Source: Sphingobacterium kitahiroshimense (GTDB taxonomy: Bacteria > Bacteroidota > Bacteroidia > Sphingobacteriales > Sphingobacteriaceae). From it: a stretch of 64,000 bases of DNA. Location of the stretch: contig NZ_JAOQNK010000001.1 in the NCBI RefSeq assembly GCF_025961315.1, positions 5,518,001 through 5,582,000 on the forward strand, in the 5' to 3' direction. Each line of letters opens with the position of its first letter. The first letter of the stretch is position 1. The notes under the pieces are model-generated. The model was given only the letters and a program-made list of their open reading frames with translations. It did not search any database and was not told where the DNA came from. Of this stretch, positions 18,640 through 28,383 are shown piece after piece. The translations under genes and the position numbers were made by a program.

Positions 18640-19476
18640 TTACTTTTGTTTAGGGCTTGCTCCTGTATATTTCTTGTAAATTTTATTGAAGTGACTTGCA
18701 TCGGAGAATCCAAGTTTTAGCGCAATTTCATTAATGTTGTACCGACCATTTTTCAATAGTTGACTAGCTGTTTTTATTTTGGTCTGGATGATATGTTGCT
18801 GAATGGATTGGCCACTATGCTTTTTGACATAGATACTGATGTAGTTTGGAGACATATTAAATTGGGATGCTATATTGTCAATTTTCATCTTTTCAGGATT
18901 CAAGGCATGCATCCGGGTAAAACTCAGTATTTGGCTTAATTTATCTATTTCAGTATTAGAGGGGCATTCTAGTCCAAATTGGACTGTAGACTGCGCTCTG
19001 GCCAACAGCATCATGACACCACCAAACAGTTCCAGAAGCAACTCTCTACTATAGGCACAATTGTTTGAAAACTCACGCAATAGAATTTGAAACAGATAGT
19101 GGAGATGAATTTTGTCAACCTCATCTTTTACTATGTTTCCATTTATTGTTGAGGCTGTCTGAAGTAAAGTTTGGGTCGTTTCTAACCATTTGGCTGTTTT
19201 GCTTCCTGCCAACTTTTCTGTAAATAATTGCTCATTAAATTTTAGAAAGATGAATTTTGTAAATTCTTTTATTTCAAAATAATGTCCATCTTCAGGCCTT
19301 AAGATAAAAACATCTCCGGCCTCATATGGCATACGGGCATCATTTAGGATATGATCACCGGTTCCCTTTTCAACGAAAATAATTTCATAAAAATTGTGCT
19401 TATGTTCTGGGAAATCCCATTTATCCAGCTCCAGAGCAAATACATTTAATGAGTAATAGCTATTAAACCTTTGCAT
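18640..19476 (-). CDS. AraC-family transcriptional regulator (cupin sensor)
   Basis: A 278-residue regulator. Residues about 10-85 are a cupin domain (WDFPEHKHNFYEIIFVEKGTG and the following EAGDVFILRPEDGHYF), and residues about 175-275 the AraC DNA-binding domain, ending in INEIALKLGFSDASHFNKI and YTGASPKQK. It is transcribed divergently from the lipoprotein deacetylase, with only 90 bases between the starts. That gap holds a long inverted repeat placed symmetrically at both start codons, so the regulator probably controls both itself and the deacetylase. The inducer is unknown. Confidence 0.9.
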   Translation of the reverse strand: MQRFNSYYSLNVFALELDKWDFPEHKHNFYEIIFVEKGTGDHILNDARMPYEAGDVFILRPEDGHYFEIKEFTKFIFLKFNEQLFTEKLAGSKTAKWLETTQTLLQTASTINGNIVKDEVDKIHLHYLFQILLREFSNNCAYSRELLLELFGGVMMLLARAQSTVQFGLECPSNTEIDKLSQILSFTRMHALNPEKMKIDNIASQFNMSPNYISIYVKKHSGQSIQQHIIQTKIKTASQLLKNGRYNINEIALKLGFSDASHFNKIYKKYTGASPKQK

Positions 19477-19571
19477 ACATAGTAATTGATTTGTACAAAC
19501 ATACGATGAAAAATTACAGATTTAAGCGCTTGCTTCATAATATTTTTGTAAAAACAAATAATTACTATGTA
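19476..19571. promoter_or_regulatory. Long inverted repeat between divergent AraC and deacetylase genes
   Basis: Left arm TACATAGTAATTGATTTGT (19476-19494), right arm ACAAATAATTACTATGTA (19554-19571). They are inverse complements apart from one inserted G, so both genes begin with nearly the same leader and start context. The arms could be operators for the AraC protein, or matching translation-initiation regions. Confidence 0.6.
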
Positions 19572-20562
19572 TAAATCATCAATTTCTATTGTTGCTATTT
19601 TAGCAATTATACTCGTCTTTGCTTCTTGCAAAAATAATGGGCAAAGTTCTGATGTGCAATCTTCAGTTTCTGATTCTATTTCTAGTACCAAGCAATGGCC
19701 AAATGGCGCTCAGCTGGTGATATCTGTTTCCATGCAATTTGAAACAGGGGGACAGCCGGCTGGAGCTGAAAGTCCATTTTCAGGCAATCCCTTACCGGTG
19801 GGAAATCCAGATTTACCTGCTGAAAGTTGGTATAGGTACGGGGCTGTAGAAGGCGTTTATCGCATGCTAAATCTTTGGAAAAAGTACGATATCAAAGTGA
19901 CTTCTCATGTCGTTGGGACAGCCGCGGCGAAATATCCCGAAGTCGCCCAGGCAATTGCTGCAGATGGACATGAGATAGCTGCCCATGGAATTTCATGGGA
20001 TGACCAATGGAATAAAGATTATAATGAAGAACTAGATTTTGTAAAAAGAGGTGTAGATACTGTGGAGCATATTACGGGACAAAGAGCCGTTGGATATAAT
20101 GCAAACTGGTTACGTAGAAGTCCTAATACTTTAAAGATTTTACAAGAACTGGGGTTTCTATATCATATCGATGACTTGAGCCATGATGAACCTTTTTTAA
20201 CAACCGTGAATGGAAAGGACTTTGTGGTCATGCCTTACACGCTTCGTAACAATGATATTGTCAATATAGCAGGCAATCATTGGACTCCAGAAATGTTTCT
20301 TTCGCAGTTAAAGATGGAGTTCGATCAACTGTATGAGGAGGGTAAATCAAAAAGAAGAATGATGAGTATAAGTTTTCATGATCGTATTGGGGGAACTCCA
20401 TCTGTTGTAAAAGCAATGGATGATTTTATTACATATGTCAAAGATAAAAATGGGGTTGTCTTTATGCGTAAGGATGACATTGCGAAGATGGTGCTTCATG
20501 ATCCTAAAACACCAAGAGATGAGTCCGAACGAAAATATAATAATCAAAGCTATCAAAACTAA
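19567..20562 (+). CDS. Polysaccharide deacetylase-like lipoprotein
   Basis: A 331-residue lipoprotein: hydrophobic signal, lipobox FASC with the Cys at residue 21. The rest is a NodB-homology barrel of the PuuE/allantoinase-like branch of carbohydrate esterase 4: WPNGAQLVISVSMQFETGG near the start, the metal-binding GHEIAAHG (H-x4-H), a Trp-rich QRAVGYNANW segment, and SFHDRIGG near the end. These enzymes remove N- or O-acetyl or amide groups from glycans or small molecules using a metal. The first acidic motif differs from the usual TFDDG, so substrate and activity are open. It is divergent from an AraC regulator. Confidence 0.75.
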   Translation: MYKSSISIVAILAIILVFASCKNNGQSSDVQSSVSDSISSTKQWPNGAQLVISVSMQFETGGQPAGAESPFSGNPLPVGNPDLPAESWYRYGAVEGVYRMLNLWKKYDIKVTSHVVGTAAAKYPEVAQAIAADGHEIAAHGISWDDQWNKDYNEELDFVKRGVDTVEHITGQRAVGYNANWLRRSPNTLKILQELGFLYHIDDLSHDEPFLTTVNGKDFVVMPYTLRNNDIVNIAGNHWTPEMFLSQLKMEFDQLYEEGKSKRRMMSISFHDRIGGTPSVVKAMDDFITYVKDKNGVVFMRKDDIAKMVLHDPKTPRDESERKYNNQSYQN

Positions 20563-20770
20563 TTTTCTACTAATCCATAACTTACTTGATATAAGGTGAA
20601 GATATTGGAGTCACTCCTTATTTCATTTATAGATTTAAAAAATAGTAGTTAGTAGTAATAATTAGTAAAATAGGAGAGCGCATAGGCTTCTAGAAAGTGT
20701 TACTGCAATTGGTAAAATTGTTATTAAATATTGAAAATAGAAAAGACAAAAAATAAATTCTTATTAAAAA

Positions 20771-20804
20771 AGGAAAGCCATCTATAAGGATGGCTTTCCT
20801 TTTT
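20771..20804. terminator. Bidirectional terminator of the PepSY/siderophore receptor operon
   Basis: Arms AGGAAAGCCATC and GATGGCTTTCCT form a 12-bp perfect stem with a six-base loop, followed by T on the plus side and preceded by A (T on the minus strand). It ends the convergent deacetylase and PepSY transcripts. Confidence 0.85.
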
Positions 20805-20824
20805 ATGTTATTATATAATTGAAA

Positions 20825-21985
20825 TTATTTAATTCTTTTTTTGGTTTTCTTTTTCTTCTTGTTTAACCAAATGATTGTTCCTGTAATAGGAAGTGATGCG
20901 CATATTAAAGCGATGAAAAAATGTAAAACTTTAGTGGCTATACCTCCATAATTACCCACATGAAGGTCATAGTTCATCGCGCCAATTTTATCACCTATGG
21001 GAGCATTTTCCGATTGTTTTATTTTTTCAATCTGACCATTTCCTCTGTTAAAATAATACCAAATAAATTCGCCGGTACGATCTTTAATGAACCGCACCTG
21101 AATATCTTGTGGATCTGTTGGAGATTTACGTAAACGAATCGACATCATATCTGCATTTGGGTGTTTTGATATGGTGAAATTGAGCGCATTATCTAATATT
21201 TTAGACTGATTCTGTGGTACATATTCGAACTTTTCCTGTTGTTCAATTTCTTTTGTGCTATCGAAACCATTGAGCGATTTTACATAAAAAGTTTTAAATG
21301 CGGGAAATGTAAATGCAATACCTGTACATGCAATTAATAGGGCGAAAATGACACTATAAAGTCCTAAGATTTGATGCAGGTCATAGTTTAATCGTTTCCA
21401 TTTAACTTTAAAATCAAACCAAAGCTGTCTTTTTAATTTTTTGATAGTCCATTTTTTAGGCCACCATAAGACGATACCTGTTATTAAAATTATTATGAAT
21501 ATGATGACCGAAATTCCTACTAACCAATGGCCTACCATGGCGCCCAATAGTAAGTTCATATGAAGTTGTAAGACGATCTGAAAAAATTCTGTTTTGGAGT
21601 TTTCTACCGCTTGTACTTTACCCGAATAAGGATTAATAAATACGCGTTTATGGTAAATATAATATTGATTATTACCAAAAGCATGTTCATCCGTTTTTAG
21701 CGCACGAAATATCCAAGTTCTATCTGGAGAGAGGTACAGATCTGTTCTACTTATTTTTTCACCTTTAGGTAAAGCGTTTTGAGCAATATCAATCAGCTGT
21801 GTTAGTGGGAGTAACTTACTATTTTCTCCAACTGAATCTTGAGTATAGTATTTTTGAGGATAGACTATTAGTTTAAGCTCATCATAGAAAACATAAAAGC
21901 AACCCGATAAACTAACAATAAAAACAACTAGGCCTGTAAAGAGACCTAGCCATTTATGTAGCCATAATAAACCTGCCTTAATCAT
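20825..21985 (-). CDS. PepSY-associated TM protein (siderophore/iron-reduction type)
   Basis: A 386-residue inner-membrane protein with membrane helices near residues 12-35, 140-170, 205-230 and 345-372 and a large periplasmic loop. LHKWLGLFTGLVVFIVSLSGCFYVF at the start and the paired His motifs (LHMNLL, DLHQILGLYS, DLHVGNYG) are those of PepSY_TM proteins, which are commonly paired with TonB-dependent siderophore receptors and thought to reduce ferric-siderophore in the periplasm. It starts two bases after the receptor stop, so both are one operon. A terminator follows. Confidence 0.88.
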   Translation of the reverse strand: MIKAGLLWLHKWLGLFTGLVVFIVSLSGCFYVFYDELKLIVYPQKYYTQDSVGENSKLLPLTQLIDIAQNALPKGEKISRTDLYLSPDRTWIFRALKTDEHAFGNNQYYIYHKRVFINPYSGKVQAVENSKTEFFQIVLQLHMNLLLGAMVGHWLVGISVIIFIIILITGIVLWWPKKWTIKKLKRQLWFDFKVKWKRLNYDLHQILGLYSVIFALLIACTGIAFTFPAFKTFYVKSLNGFDSTKEIEQQEKFEYVPQNQSKILDNALNFTISKHPNADMMSIRLRKSPTDPQDIQVRFIKDRTGEFIWYYFNRGNGQIEKIKQSENAPIGDKIGAMNYDLHVGNYGGIATKVLHFFIALICASLPITGTIIWLNKKKKKTKKRIK

Positions 21986-21987
21986 TC

Positions 21988-24333
21988 TTAAAATTGATAA
22001 TGAAGGTTTAATGAAGTGACTGTACCACTACCTTTGACGTATTCGGCATCCAATGCACGGTATTGACTAACTGTAGGGTAGTAGGATGTGTTGAATATAT
22101 TTTCTATTCCGAAGCCTATTTTCCAATTTTTATTCAGATTGTAGTTACCTGATAAATTGAAGAGGTCGACATTACTGATTGGGCCTTCACTATTGTTATA
22201 TTTTCCTTTGTCATTGAGCGCAAATCGATCTCTAGCTCCAGTGTGTATCCAAAACAATTGCAGATTTAACTGTTGGTTTGGTTTATAACTTAAAAAACCT
22301 GTTGCTTTAGGTGGTGCAATCCGAGATCCATTAAGATAAATTTTGCTACCATCATCCATTTTTGCTTTTCCTTCTACATATGCATAGCTTCCACCGACGC
22401 TCAATTTTTGACTCAGTTGCGCATCAAGAGTAACTTCATATCCTTTTACTTCTTCAGGTTCACGCTGAGGCATTAAAAAACCACCAACATCTACTAAATT
22501 AACACCTAGATCCGAAGTACTGATGTAGTAAGAGGCTGAAATATTGAAGATACTGAAACGGCTTGAAAAACCAGCTTCATAGTTATTGGTAATGATCGGG
22601 TCTGTTTCTAAATTACCGATTGTATTTTCTTTAGCACGGCGTAAAATACGACCTAATTCATTGATCGCAAATGCTTGCGAAAAACTAACGAAAGGGTTGA
22701 AATAATCGTATTTAGTATAGCGTAATCCTGCATTGAACATTGTCGCTTTATATGGAATATTTCCTCCGCTTACCACTATACTTCCTTCTCCATTCGGACC
22801 AGTAGCTATGGTATTGTAATCGTTGACTTTAACGGTTGCATTTTCATAACGAAGCCCAGCTTTAAAGATCAAATTTTCAATGAGGTCGGCTTTTACTTGC
22901 GCATAGGGGGCAAAATTAACCATATTCATTTTTGGTATGTATACACGTCCATCTGTTAAATCTTGATAGGTTACATCTTTTAATAAATCTAAACCGTAAG
23001 TTACTTCAGTTGGAATAGAAAAAAGCTGAAATGGAGTATTCAGATTTAAGCGCAATCCTTTTTTCTCAGAGTTGATCATGGTTTGTCCAGGACCATACCA
23101 AGCCGTTCCACTAGCAACGTATCTGTTCATTGAACTGAAGGAATTTAAATAAGCTGTTACATCCAATTGGGTTGAATGAAAAAGATTACTTTTTGAATAG
23201 GTTAACATCGCATTGTGATTGTAAGGTGTACCTGCGGGTTTGCCTGGTTCTTCTCCTCTAACTCCAATTGTAGGCGACTGACCATAGATGCCGTTTTTAC
23301 TGATATATTTGGCACGTTGTGTACTTCCATAATAGTTATAAAATCCAGTCAATGTACTGCTTGAATCAATTTGATAACCTATTTTAATAAAGCCATTGTA
23401 CTGATAGGAATTGGAAAAACCATCAGTTTGTCCAAGAGGTAAACCATCGGAATCTCTTTGTAAACCGGTGTAGTCTGCCGAACCCGAAACGGTGTAACTC
23501 CATTTATTTACCTGTCCTGAAAGCTGTTGTGAAAGTTTGTAACCTAAGGTTTCCTTAGGGTCAAATGGATTTATTGATGTTCCCAAAATGGTCTGACCAC
23601 TAATCTTTTTTCCGTCTTTGTTTTTCTTGGTAATGTAATTGATAATACCTCCACCTGAACCATTTCCGTAGATTGAAGTAGCACCTTTTATTACTTCAAT
23701 ACGTTCAATCACACTAGGGTCGATGGTGCGTAGGTCACGTGCTCCATTCATAAGCGGTGTTGATTGCGGGATTCCATCTATCAAAACAAGTACGGCACGT
23801 CCACGAAGGGTCTGTCCAGAATTTGTAGCTTTATTGGTCGAGGTACCCAAACCCGGAATTGCATTACCAAGTACCGTAGCTAAATTGTTCGTAATGTTGG
23901 TTTGTGCTTGTATATCTTGTTGATTCAAGATTGTGATAGAGGATGGTATCGTTGAAATACTTTCTGGCTTTCTTCCGGCCGTAACAACGATTTCATCCAA
24001 TACATTTGTACTTTCCAATAAAGTGATGCTGATTAAATTATTGCTGGGTTTATTTGATAAGCTGAGGGTTTTTTCTTTAAATCCTATCGCGGAGACTGAT
24101 ATTTTTTGATTTGCTATTTTTTCATTTGTTGTGATCAACACACCAGCTGTATCTGTACTTCCTAATAGTTGTTGATTTAAACGTACCGTCGCTCCAGCAA
24201 TTGGAAGATCTTTTTCTGTTTTGACTTTTATAGTCATTTGTTGTGCTTGACAAATGAAAACGAATACCTGTAATGGTATTATTAGAATTAGAAATTTCCA
24301 TCTATTAGAGATGGATGGGAATGAAATAGGCAT
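21988..24333 (-). CDS. TonB-dependent siderophore receptor
   Basis: A 781-residue outer-membrane receptor. Signal peptide (about 1-30), CarboxypepD_reg-like domain (about 32-110), TonB-box/plug region (DEIVVTAGRKPESISTIPSS, then IERIEVIKGATSIYGNGSGGGIINYITK), and a 22-strand barrel with the closing strand SLNLHYQF. The plug wording (GQTLRGRAVLVLIDGIPQSTPL) is that of catecholate or hydroxamate siderophore receptors rather than SusC. The downstream PepSY protein supports a siderophore-iron role. A palindrome TTTAGA-TTTGT-TCTAAA lies 20 bases upstream of the start, a fair position for an iron-responsive operator. Confidence 0.9.
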   Translation of the reverse strand: MPISFPSISNRWKFLILIIPLQVFVFICQAQQMTIKVKTEKDLPIAGATVRLNQQLLGSTDTAGVLITTNEKIANQKISVSAIGFKEKTLSLSNKPSNNLISITLLESTNVLDEIVVTAGRKPESISTIPSSITILNQQDIQAQTNITNNLATVLGNAIPGLGTSTNKATNSGQTLRGRAVLVLIDGIPQSTPLMNGARDLRTIDPSVIERIEVIKGATSIYGNGSGGGIINYITKKNKDGKKISGQTILGTSINPFDPKETLGYKLSQQLSGQVNKWSYTVSGSADYTGLQRDSDGLPLGQTDGFSNSYQYNGFIKIGYQIDSSSTLTGFYNYYGSTQRAKYISKNGIYGQSPTIGVRGEEPGKPAGTPYNHNAMLTYSKSNLFHSTQLDVTAYLNSFSSMNRYVASGTAWYGPGQTMINSEKKGLRLNLNTPFQLFSIPTEVTYGLDLLKDVTYQDLTDGRVYIPKMNMVNFAPYAQVKADLIENLIFKAGLRYENATVKVNDYNTIATGPNGEGSIVVSGGNIPYKATMFNAGLRYTKYDYFNPFVSFSQAFAINELGRILRRAKENTIGNLETDPIITNNYEAGFSSRFSIFNISASYYISTSDLGVNLVDVGGFLMPQREPEEVKGYEVTLDAQLSQKLSVGGSYAYVEGKAKMDDGSKIYLNGSRIAPPKATGFLSYKPNQQLNLQLFWIHTGARDRFALNDKGKYNNSEGPISNVDLFNLSGNYNLNKNWKIGFGIENIFNTSYYPTVSQYRALDAEYVKGSGTVTSLNLHYQF

Positions 24334-24353
24334 CTGTAATATTCTTATGTTGA

Positions 24354-24370
24354 TTTAGATTTGTTCTAAA
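24354..24370. promoter_or_regulatory. Palindrome upstream of the siderophore receptor (possible Fur-type site)
   Basis: TTTAGA-TTTGT-TCTAAA is a perfect six-base interrupted palindrome starting 20 bases before the receptor ATG. Position and operon content suggest an iron-responsive repressor site; the match to a Fur box is not proven. Confidence 0.5.
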
Positions 24371-24548
24371 CAATAGGCAAATATACAATCTATTTAATTC
24401 GAGTGAAATTATTATTTGATTTTTTTTAGCAGTAATTAGTTACTAGACATAAACTCTACAGGTCTTATTGTGAGTTTACTACTCTAAAATGTTTATGAAT
24501 TAGATTACAATTGCTTTTTGTAAAATATACCCGCTTTTGGGAAATTTA

Positions 24549-24968
24549 TTAATCTTTTTCGTTAACAAACTTTTTGAGATTGCTGAGAATCTGATCCCAT
24601 CCGGTTTGATAGTTTTCTGAAGCAAATTCGGGGCCTGCATCATGAAGGTTTTCGATACCTTCATGATGTAAAGTAACAGTTGTTAATCCTTCATTTTCCT
24701 GGAGTAACCAACTGACTGTTGTTACACCCTGACTAAAGGTGGGGTGAGTCCAGGTATGAACTAATTTTTTATTAGGAATAATTTCAAGTATTGTACACTC
24801 ATGTAAAAATTTATTTTTACCACCAGGCTCATAAAAATGAAATGTTAAGCCCTTCTCTAGAGCAAAATCAGGAATGTCAAAATACCATTGCTTGAATTGA
24901 TTCTTATCGGTCAGTACCGCCCAGATAATTGATGCTTTTTTTTGTATTACTATTGAAGATGTAATCAT
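24549..24968 (-). CDS. SRPBCC (AHSA1-type) domain protein
   Basis: A 139-residue single-domain START/Bet v1-like protein. VIQKKASIIWAVLTDKNQFKQWY at the N-terminus, VHTWTHPTF in the middle and GWDQILSNLKKFV at the end fit the activator-of-Hsp90-homology-1 type family, whose hydrophobic cavity binds small molecules. The function in most bacteria is unknown. It stands alone between the siderophore receptor and an MFS exporter, on the same strand as both but with more than 100 bases on either side. Confidence 0.85.
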   Translation of the reverse strand: MITSSIVIQKKASIIWAVLTDKNQFKQWYFDIPDFALEKGLTFHFYEPGGKNKFLHECTILEIIPNKKLVHTWTHPTFSQGVTTVSWLLQENEGLTTVTLHHEGIENLHDAGPEFASENYQTGWDQILSNLKKFVNEKD

Positions 24969-25088
24969 GATACCTTGGTGAAATATTTAAAAAAGTTGAA
25001 ACAAAAGCTTATTTTAAGTTGTCTAAAATGTTAAGGTAAAAACGTATAATTTCGCCAATTTGTTTTTAGAAAAATCTAAAATTAGTGA

Positions 25089-26294
25089 TTACGTCCATTG
25101 TTTGTACGCTTTTTTCGCCTTAATTATCATTAGGGTAACGAAACCCAAAACAGCAAATACTGCATAACCAATACCTATCTCAGTCTGTGTTTCTGGATTC
25201 ACGAGACTCACGACAATATAACTTAATGCAGAAGTGACGAGGTAAGTTATACCACCTGCTAAGCCACCTGCAATTCCTGCAGATAAAGGAAAACGACCTA
25301 AGCAGTAACCGAAATAATTATTAAATATAAATCCTGCGGTAACGTGGATCAAGAAGGCGAATAGTGATAATGTAAAGAGATTTGTGATATACGGAGATAT
25401 TATAATCATTAAAATAATGAAAGCAATTTGTAAATAATTAGCATATCTTAATTTTGGTAGTAGTGCTTTCTTGATTAGTGCACGACCGATAAACCCACCG
25501 GACATCCATGCAAGTCCCATTAATAATGAAGTGTATCCGGTCGTAATGGAGCTATAACCTAAATTGTGTTCAATGAAAAATGGTCCACTTAGATTGTAGA
25601 ACATAACTAAACCATAGCTTATTCCACACATGAGCACTCCAAACGTAAAGTCTTTCGTTTGAAGCATGGTCTTAAATTCAGTGACTAAATATTCAAATTG
25701 AAGTGGATTTTTCTGACGGATTGTTTCACCGGAAAAAATGAGTTCTAATATGAAGAGCACAATGCTGTAAGCTGCTAATAACATAAAATTAGAGCGCCAT
25801 CCAAATTGTGCCTGTAAATATCCGCCAATGAAAGGAGCAATAATTGGCGCTAATGACCAAACGATAGTGATGGCACTCAGGTATCGTTTTCGCTCTTCAC
25901 CTTCGTACACATCAACGAAATAGGCGCGTTTTGATACTACAACAAAAGCGGATAGTATTCCTTGCAGTATGCGCATCATATAAATGACAATAATATTATC
26001 AGTTGTGGCTGTAATAAAAAAGCTGATTGTAAATAGAAAAAGAGAAATTAAGGTAATCCGATATCTTCCCCATGCATCAACAAGGGCACCGGCAAAGAAT
26101 TGTGAAATACCATAACTAATTAAAAACAGGGATAAGGTGAGTTGAATCTTACTTTCTGCCAGTCCTAGCTCTGTTGCCATCTGTGGCATGGATGGTAGGT
26201 AAATGTCTGTTGCTAAGCCCGAAATTGGAACCAATGCGAATGCAATTAGTGTCGGAGCAAATGATTTTCGTGAATTTAAAGTATTTTCTTGCAT
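25089..26294 (-). CDS. Bcr/CflA-type drug:proton antiporter (MFS)
   Basis: A 401-residue protein with 12 hydrophobic segments. Motif PISGLATDIYLPSMPQMATELG at the start of helix 1 and GALVDAWGRYRITL after helix 2 are characteristic of the Bcr/CflA subfamily of multidrug exporters (DHA1 group). A perfect 10-base palindrome lies about 90-112 bases upstream of the start, so a dimeric repressor may control it. No regulator gene is adjacent. The substrate is not predictable. Confidence 0.88.
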   Translation of the reverse strand: MQENTLNSRKSFAPTLIAFALVPISGLATDIYLPSMPQMATELGLAESKIQLTLSLFLISYGISQFFAGALVDAWGRYRITLISLFLFTISFFITATTDNIIVIYMMRILQGILSAFVVVSKRAYFVDVYEGEERKRYLSAITIVWSLAPIIAPFIGGYLQAQFGWRSNFMLLAAYSIVLFILELIFSGETIRQKNPLQFEYLVTEFKTMLQTKDFTFGVLMCGISYGLVMFYNLSGPFFIEHNLGYSSITTGYTSLLMGLAWMSGGFIGRALIKKALLPKLRYANYLQIAFIILMIIISPYITNLFTLSLFAFLIHVTAGFIFNNYFGYCLGRFPLSAGIAGGLAGGITYLVTSALSYIVVSLVNPETQTEIGIGYAVFAVLGFVTLMIIKAKKAYKQWT

Positions 26295-26937
26295 GTGTAT
26301 TGTTTATTGAAAACAAATGAGATAAACGTAAATAGGATTTCTTTAGCTAGCGAATGTTCTTGAGGATATCTGAAATGTCGCAAAAGTTACATATGACATA
26401 TGTAACCTATTTTTTGAATGTACTCATGTGGCAAAGGTATAAAATTCAATAAAGATGAATACTTGTTTTTTAATATTTACAGAACGTGGATGGTATATAA
26501 TTTTACATTTTACATAATTCTTTGATTATATAATTTCCGAAAATAAATTTTGTTTTTTTTATTATAGTATTTGTAATGAGTTGGTTATGTTTTATTCTTC
26601 ATTTACTGTCTTGCTGATGTTAGATGATTTTTTTCTATAATCTCATAACGGTTTAATGTTATTTTTACGGCTATGTTTTACATTTAAATGATGTTATTGA
26701 AATTGATGGAATGAAATCGTTTTCGTATTTTACTAGATTTTTTATTGTAGGTCGCACAATTTATTAATTATATTGGTCAGCAATTATAAATCAATCTTGC
26801 AGTTCTGAAATTGATTATGCCATTTATTTAATATTGGAAGATCGATAATGTAGTCCCTGCAAAGGTTTTAATAAACATGCAGCAGTTTTTAATTTTTATA
26901 AATCCTATTGATTAATTTAAAAAAAGAAATTACTATT
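26295..26937. other. Divergent intergenic region between the exporter and the sulfatase
   Basis: About 640 AT-rich bases with no convincing gene. It holds the palindrome described separately and probably both promoters. A TTG at 26908 could extend the sulfatase by ten codons, but the ATG at 26938 is better. Confidence 0.6.
26386..26406. promoter_or_regulatory. Perfect palindrome upstream of the Bcr/CflA exporter
   Basis: Half-sites GTTACATATG and CATATGTAAC are separated by one A, giving a fully symmetric 21-bp site about 92 bases upstream of the exporter ATG. It is a strong candidate operator for a homodimeric repressor of the TetR or MarR kind. Confidence 0.6.
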
Positions 26938-28305
26938 ATGAGTATCGTGTCGTGTAAAAAAAGAATATTGTTATTGTTAACGGGTATAAGTTTTTGTTCC
27001 TTATTATATGCTCAAAAACAACCTCCTAATATTATTTTTATATTGACGGATGATATGGGGTATTCGGATTTGGGATCTTATGGTAGTCCGAATATTCAAA
27101 CACCTTTTTTAGATTCGATAGCTAGTAAAGGTGTACGGGCTACAAATTATGTCGTTTCCACTCCTTCATGTACGCCATCCCGTGCGTCGTTATTGACCGG
27201 ACGTTATGCTTCTCGTTATAACTTGCCTCAACCGATCGGTCCTGGTTCGGAATTAGGTCTACCTGATGCTGAGGTAACGATCGCTGAAATGTTAAAGCAG
27301 AAGGGCTATCAAACAGCTTTGGTAGGAAAATGGCATCTTGGTGATAAAGCAGAATCGCTACCCAATGCACAAGGATTTGATTTCTTTTATGGTATGCTCT
27401 ATAGTCATGATTACCGTGCACCTTATGTGAAAACAGATACTGTTATTAAACTTTTTAGAAATCGCAGTCCTGAAGTATTTGCTCCTGATGATTCGGATCT
27501 AAGTCAGCATTATCACCGTGAAGCACTTCATTTTATCAATAAGCAAAAAAAAGACAAACCTTTCTTTTTGTATTATGCACATAATTTCCCTCATCTTCCA
27601 TTGGCATTTTCAAACAAGAAAAATCCTTATGCCAGTGCACAAAATGCAGGTCCTCTTGGGGCGGTCTTGTATGAGTTGGATCAGTATATTGCCCAATTAT
27701 GGCACGCATTAGAGGCTAAAGGTCTGGATAAAAATACCATCTTGATGTTTTCTAGTGATAATGGACCTTGGATTGAGTATCCTGCTCGTATGTCAGATGA
27801 CGGCGAGACGAAAAATTGGCATGTTGGAACTGCTGGTGTATTTAAAGGATCGAAAGCGCTTACTTATGAAGGCGGTGCCCGAGTTCCTTTTATTGTTTTC
27901 GGAAAGGGAATTATCCCGGAAGGAAAAGTTATTCGCTCTTCTATCAGTAATTTAGATATTTTACCAACTATTGCTTCTTGGACGGGATCTTCTTTACCAG
28001 ACAGAAAACTGGATGGACAATCAATACGTAATTTACTGGAAGGTAAAGAGACTGATTTAAACTATGTCCATAGACCAATTTTTTTGGTTAATTATGGTAA
28101 ACCAGAAGCTGTGAAAGTTGGTGATTGGAAATATCGTATTATTAAACAACGAACAAATTTAATTTCAGGGAAAACGGAGGAAACGGTAGAGGAATTGTTT
28201 AATATTGCCTGGGATCCGAGTGAAAGAACAAATTTGATTCATGAATATCCTGAAAAACTGACGGAACTAAAAAGGGTATTTAATTCTTTCGATGAAAAGG
28301 AATAG
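26938..28305 (+). CDS. Exported sulfatase (formylglycine-dependent)
   Basis: A 455-residue secreted enzyme that hydrolyses sulfate esters. After a signal peptide (cut near LLYAQ-K) come the metal-binding [11 protein letters not shown] (D38, D39) and the maturation motif C78[11 protein letters not shown], where Cys is converted to formylglycine. Further marks are KWHLG (Lys, His) and FSSDNGPW. It is close to arylsulfatase/N-acetylgalactosamine-6-sulfatase types, but specificity cannot be read. The ATG 26938 was chosen because the upstream TTG adds only charged residues before the signal. It lies upstream of the PUL2 region, is transcribed toward a convergent regulator and may act on sulfated glycans. 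The maturase is not in the window. Confidence 0.9.
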   Translation: MSIVSCKKRILLLLTGISFCSLLYAQKQPPNIIFILTDDMGYSDLGSYGSPNIQTPFLDSIASKGVRATNYVVSTPSCTPSRASLLTGRYASRYNLPQPIGPGSELGLPDAEVTIAEMLKQKGYQTALVGKWHLGDKAESLPNAQGFDFFYGMLYSHDYRAPYVKTDTVIKLFRNRSPEVFAPDDSDLSQHYHREALHFINKQKKDKPFFLYYAHNFPHLPLAFSNKKNPYASAQNAGPLGAVLYELDQYIAQLWHALEAKGLDKNTILMFSSDNGPWIEYPARMSDDGETKNWHVGTAGVFKGSKALTYEGGARVPFIVFGKGIIPEGKVIRSSISNLDILPTIASWTGSSLPDRKLDGQSIRNLLEGKETDLNYVHRPIFLVNYGKPEAVKVGDWKYRIIKQRTNLISGKTEETVEELFNIAWDPSERTNLIHEYPEKLTELKRVFNSFDEKE

Positions 28306-28324
28306 TTTTTCAGCAACTCAAGAG

Positions 28325-28364
28325 AACCTCCAATCAAATGATAAGGTCTATTTGATTGGAGGTT
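28325..28364. terminator. Bidirectional terminator between sulfatase and kelch regulator
   Basis: Fifteen-base arms AACCTCCAATCAAAT and ATTTGATTGGAGGTT around a ten-base loop, between two convergent genes. Confidence 0.85.
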
Positions 28365-28383
28365 TAAATCCTTAAGATGTAAA

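Noticed and set aside
26908-26937. TTG start extending the sulfatase
   Set aside because: It adds charged residues ahead of a proper signal peptide; the ATG at 26938 is better placed.
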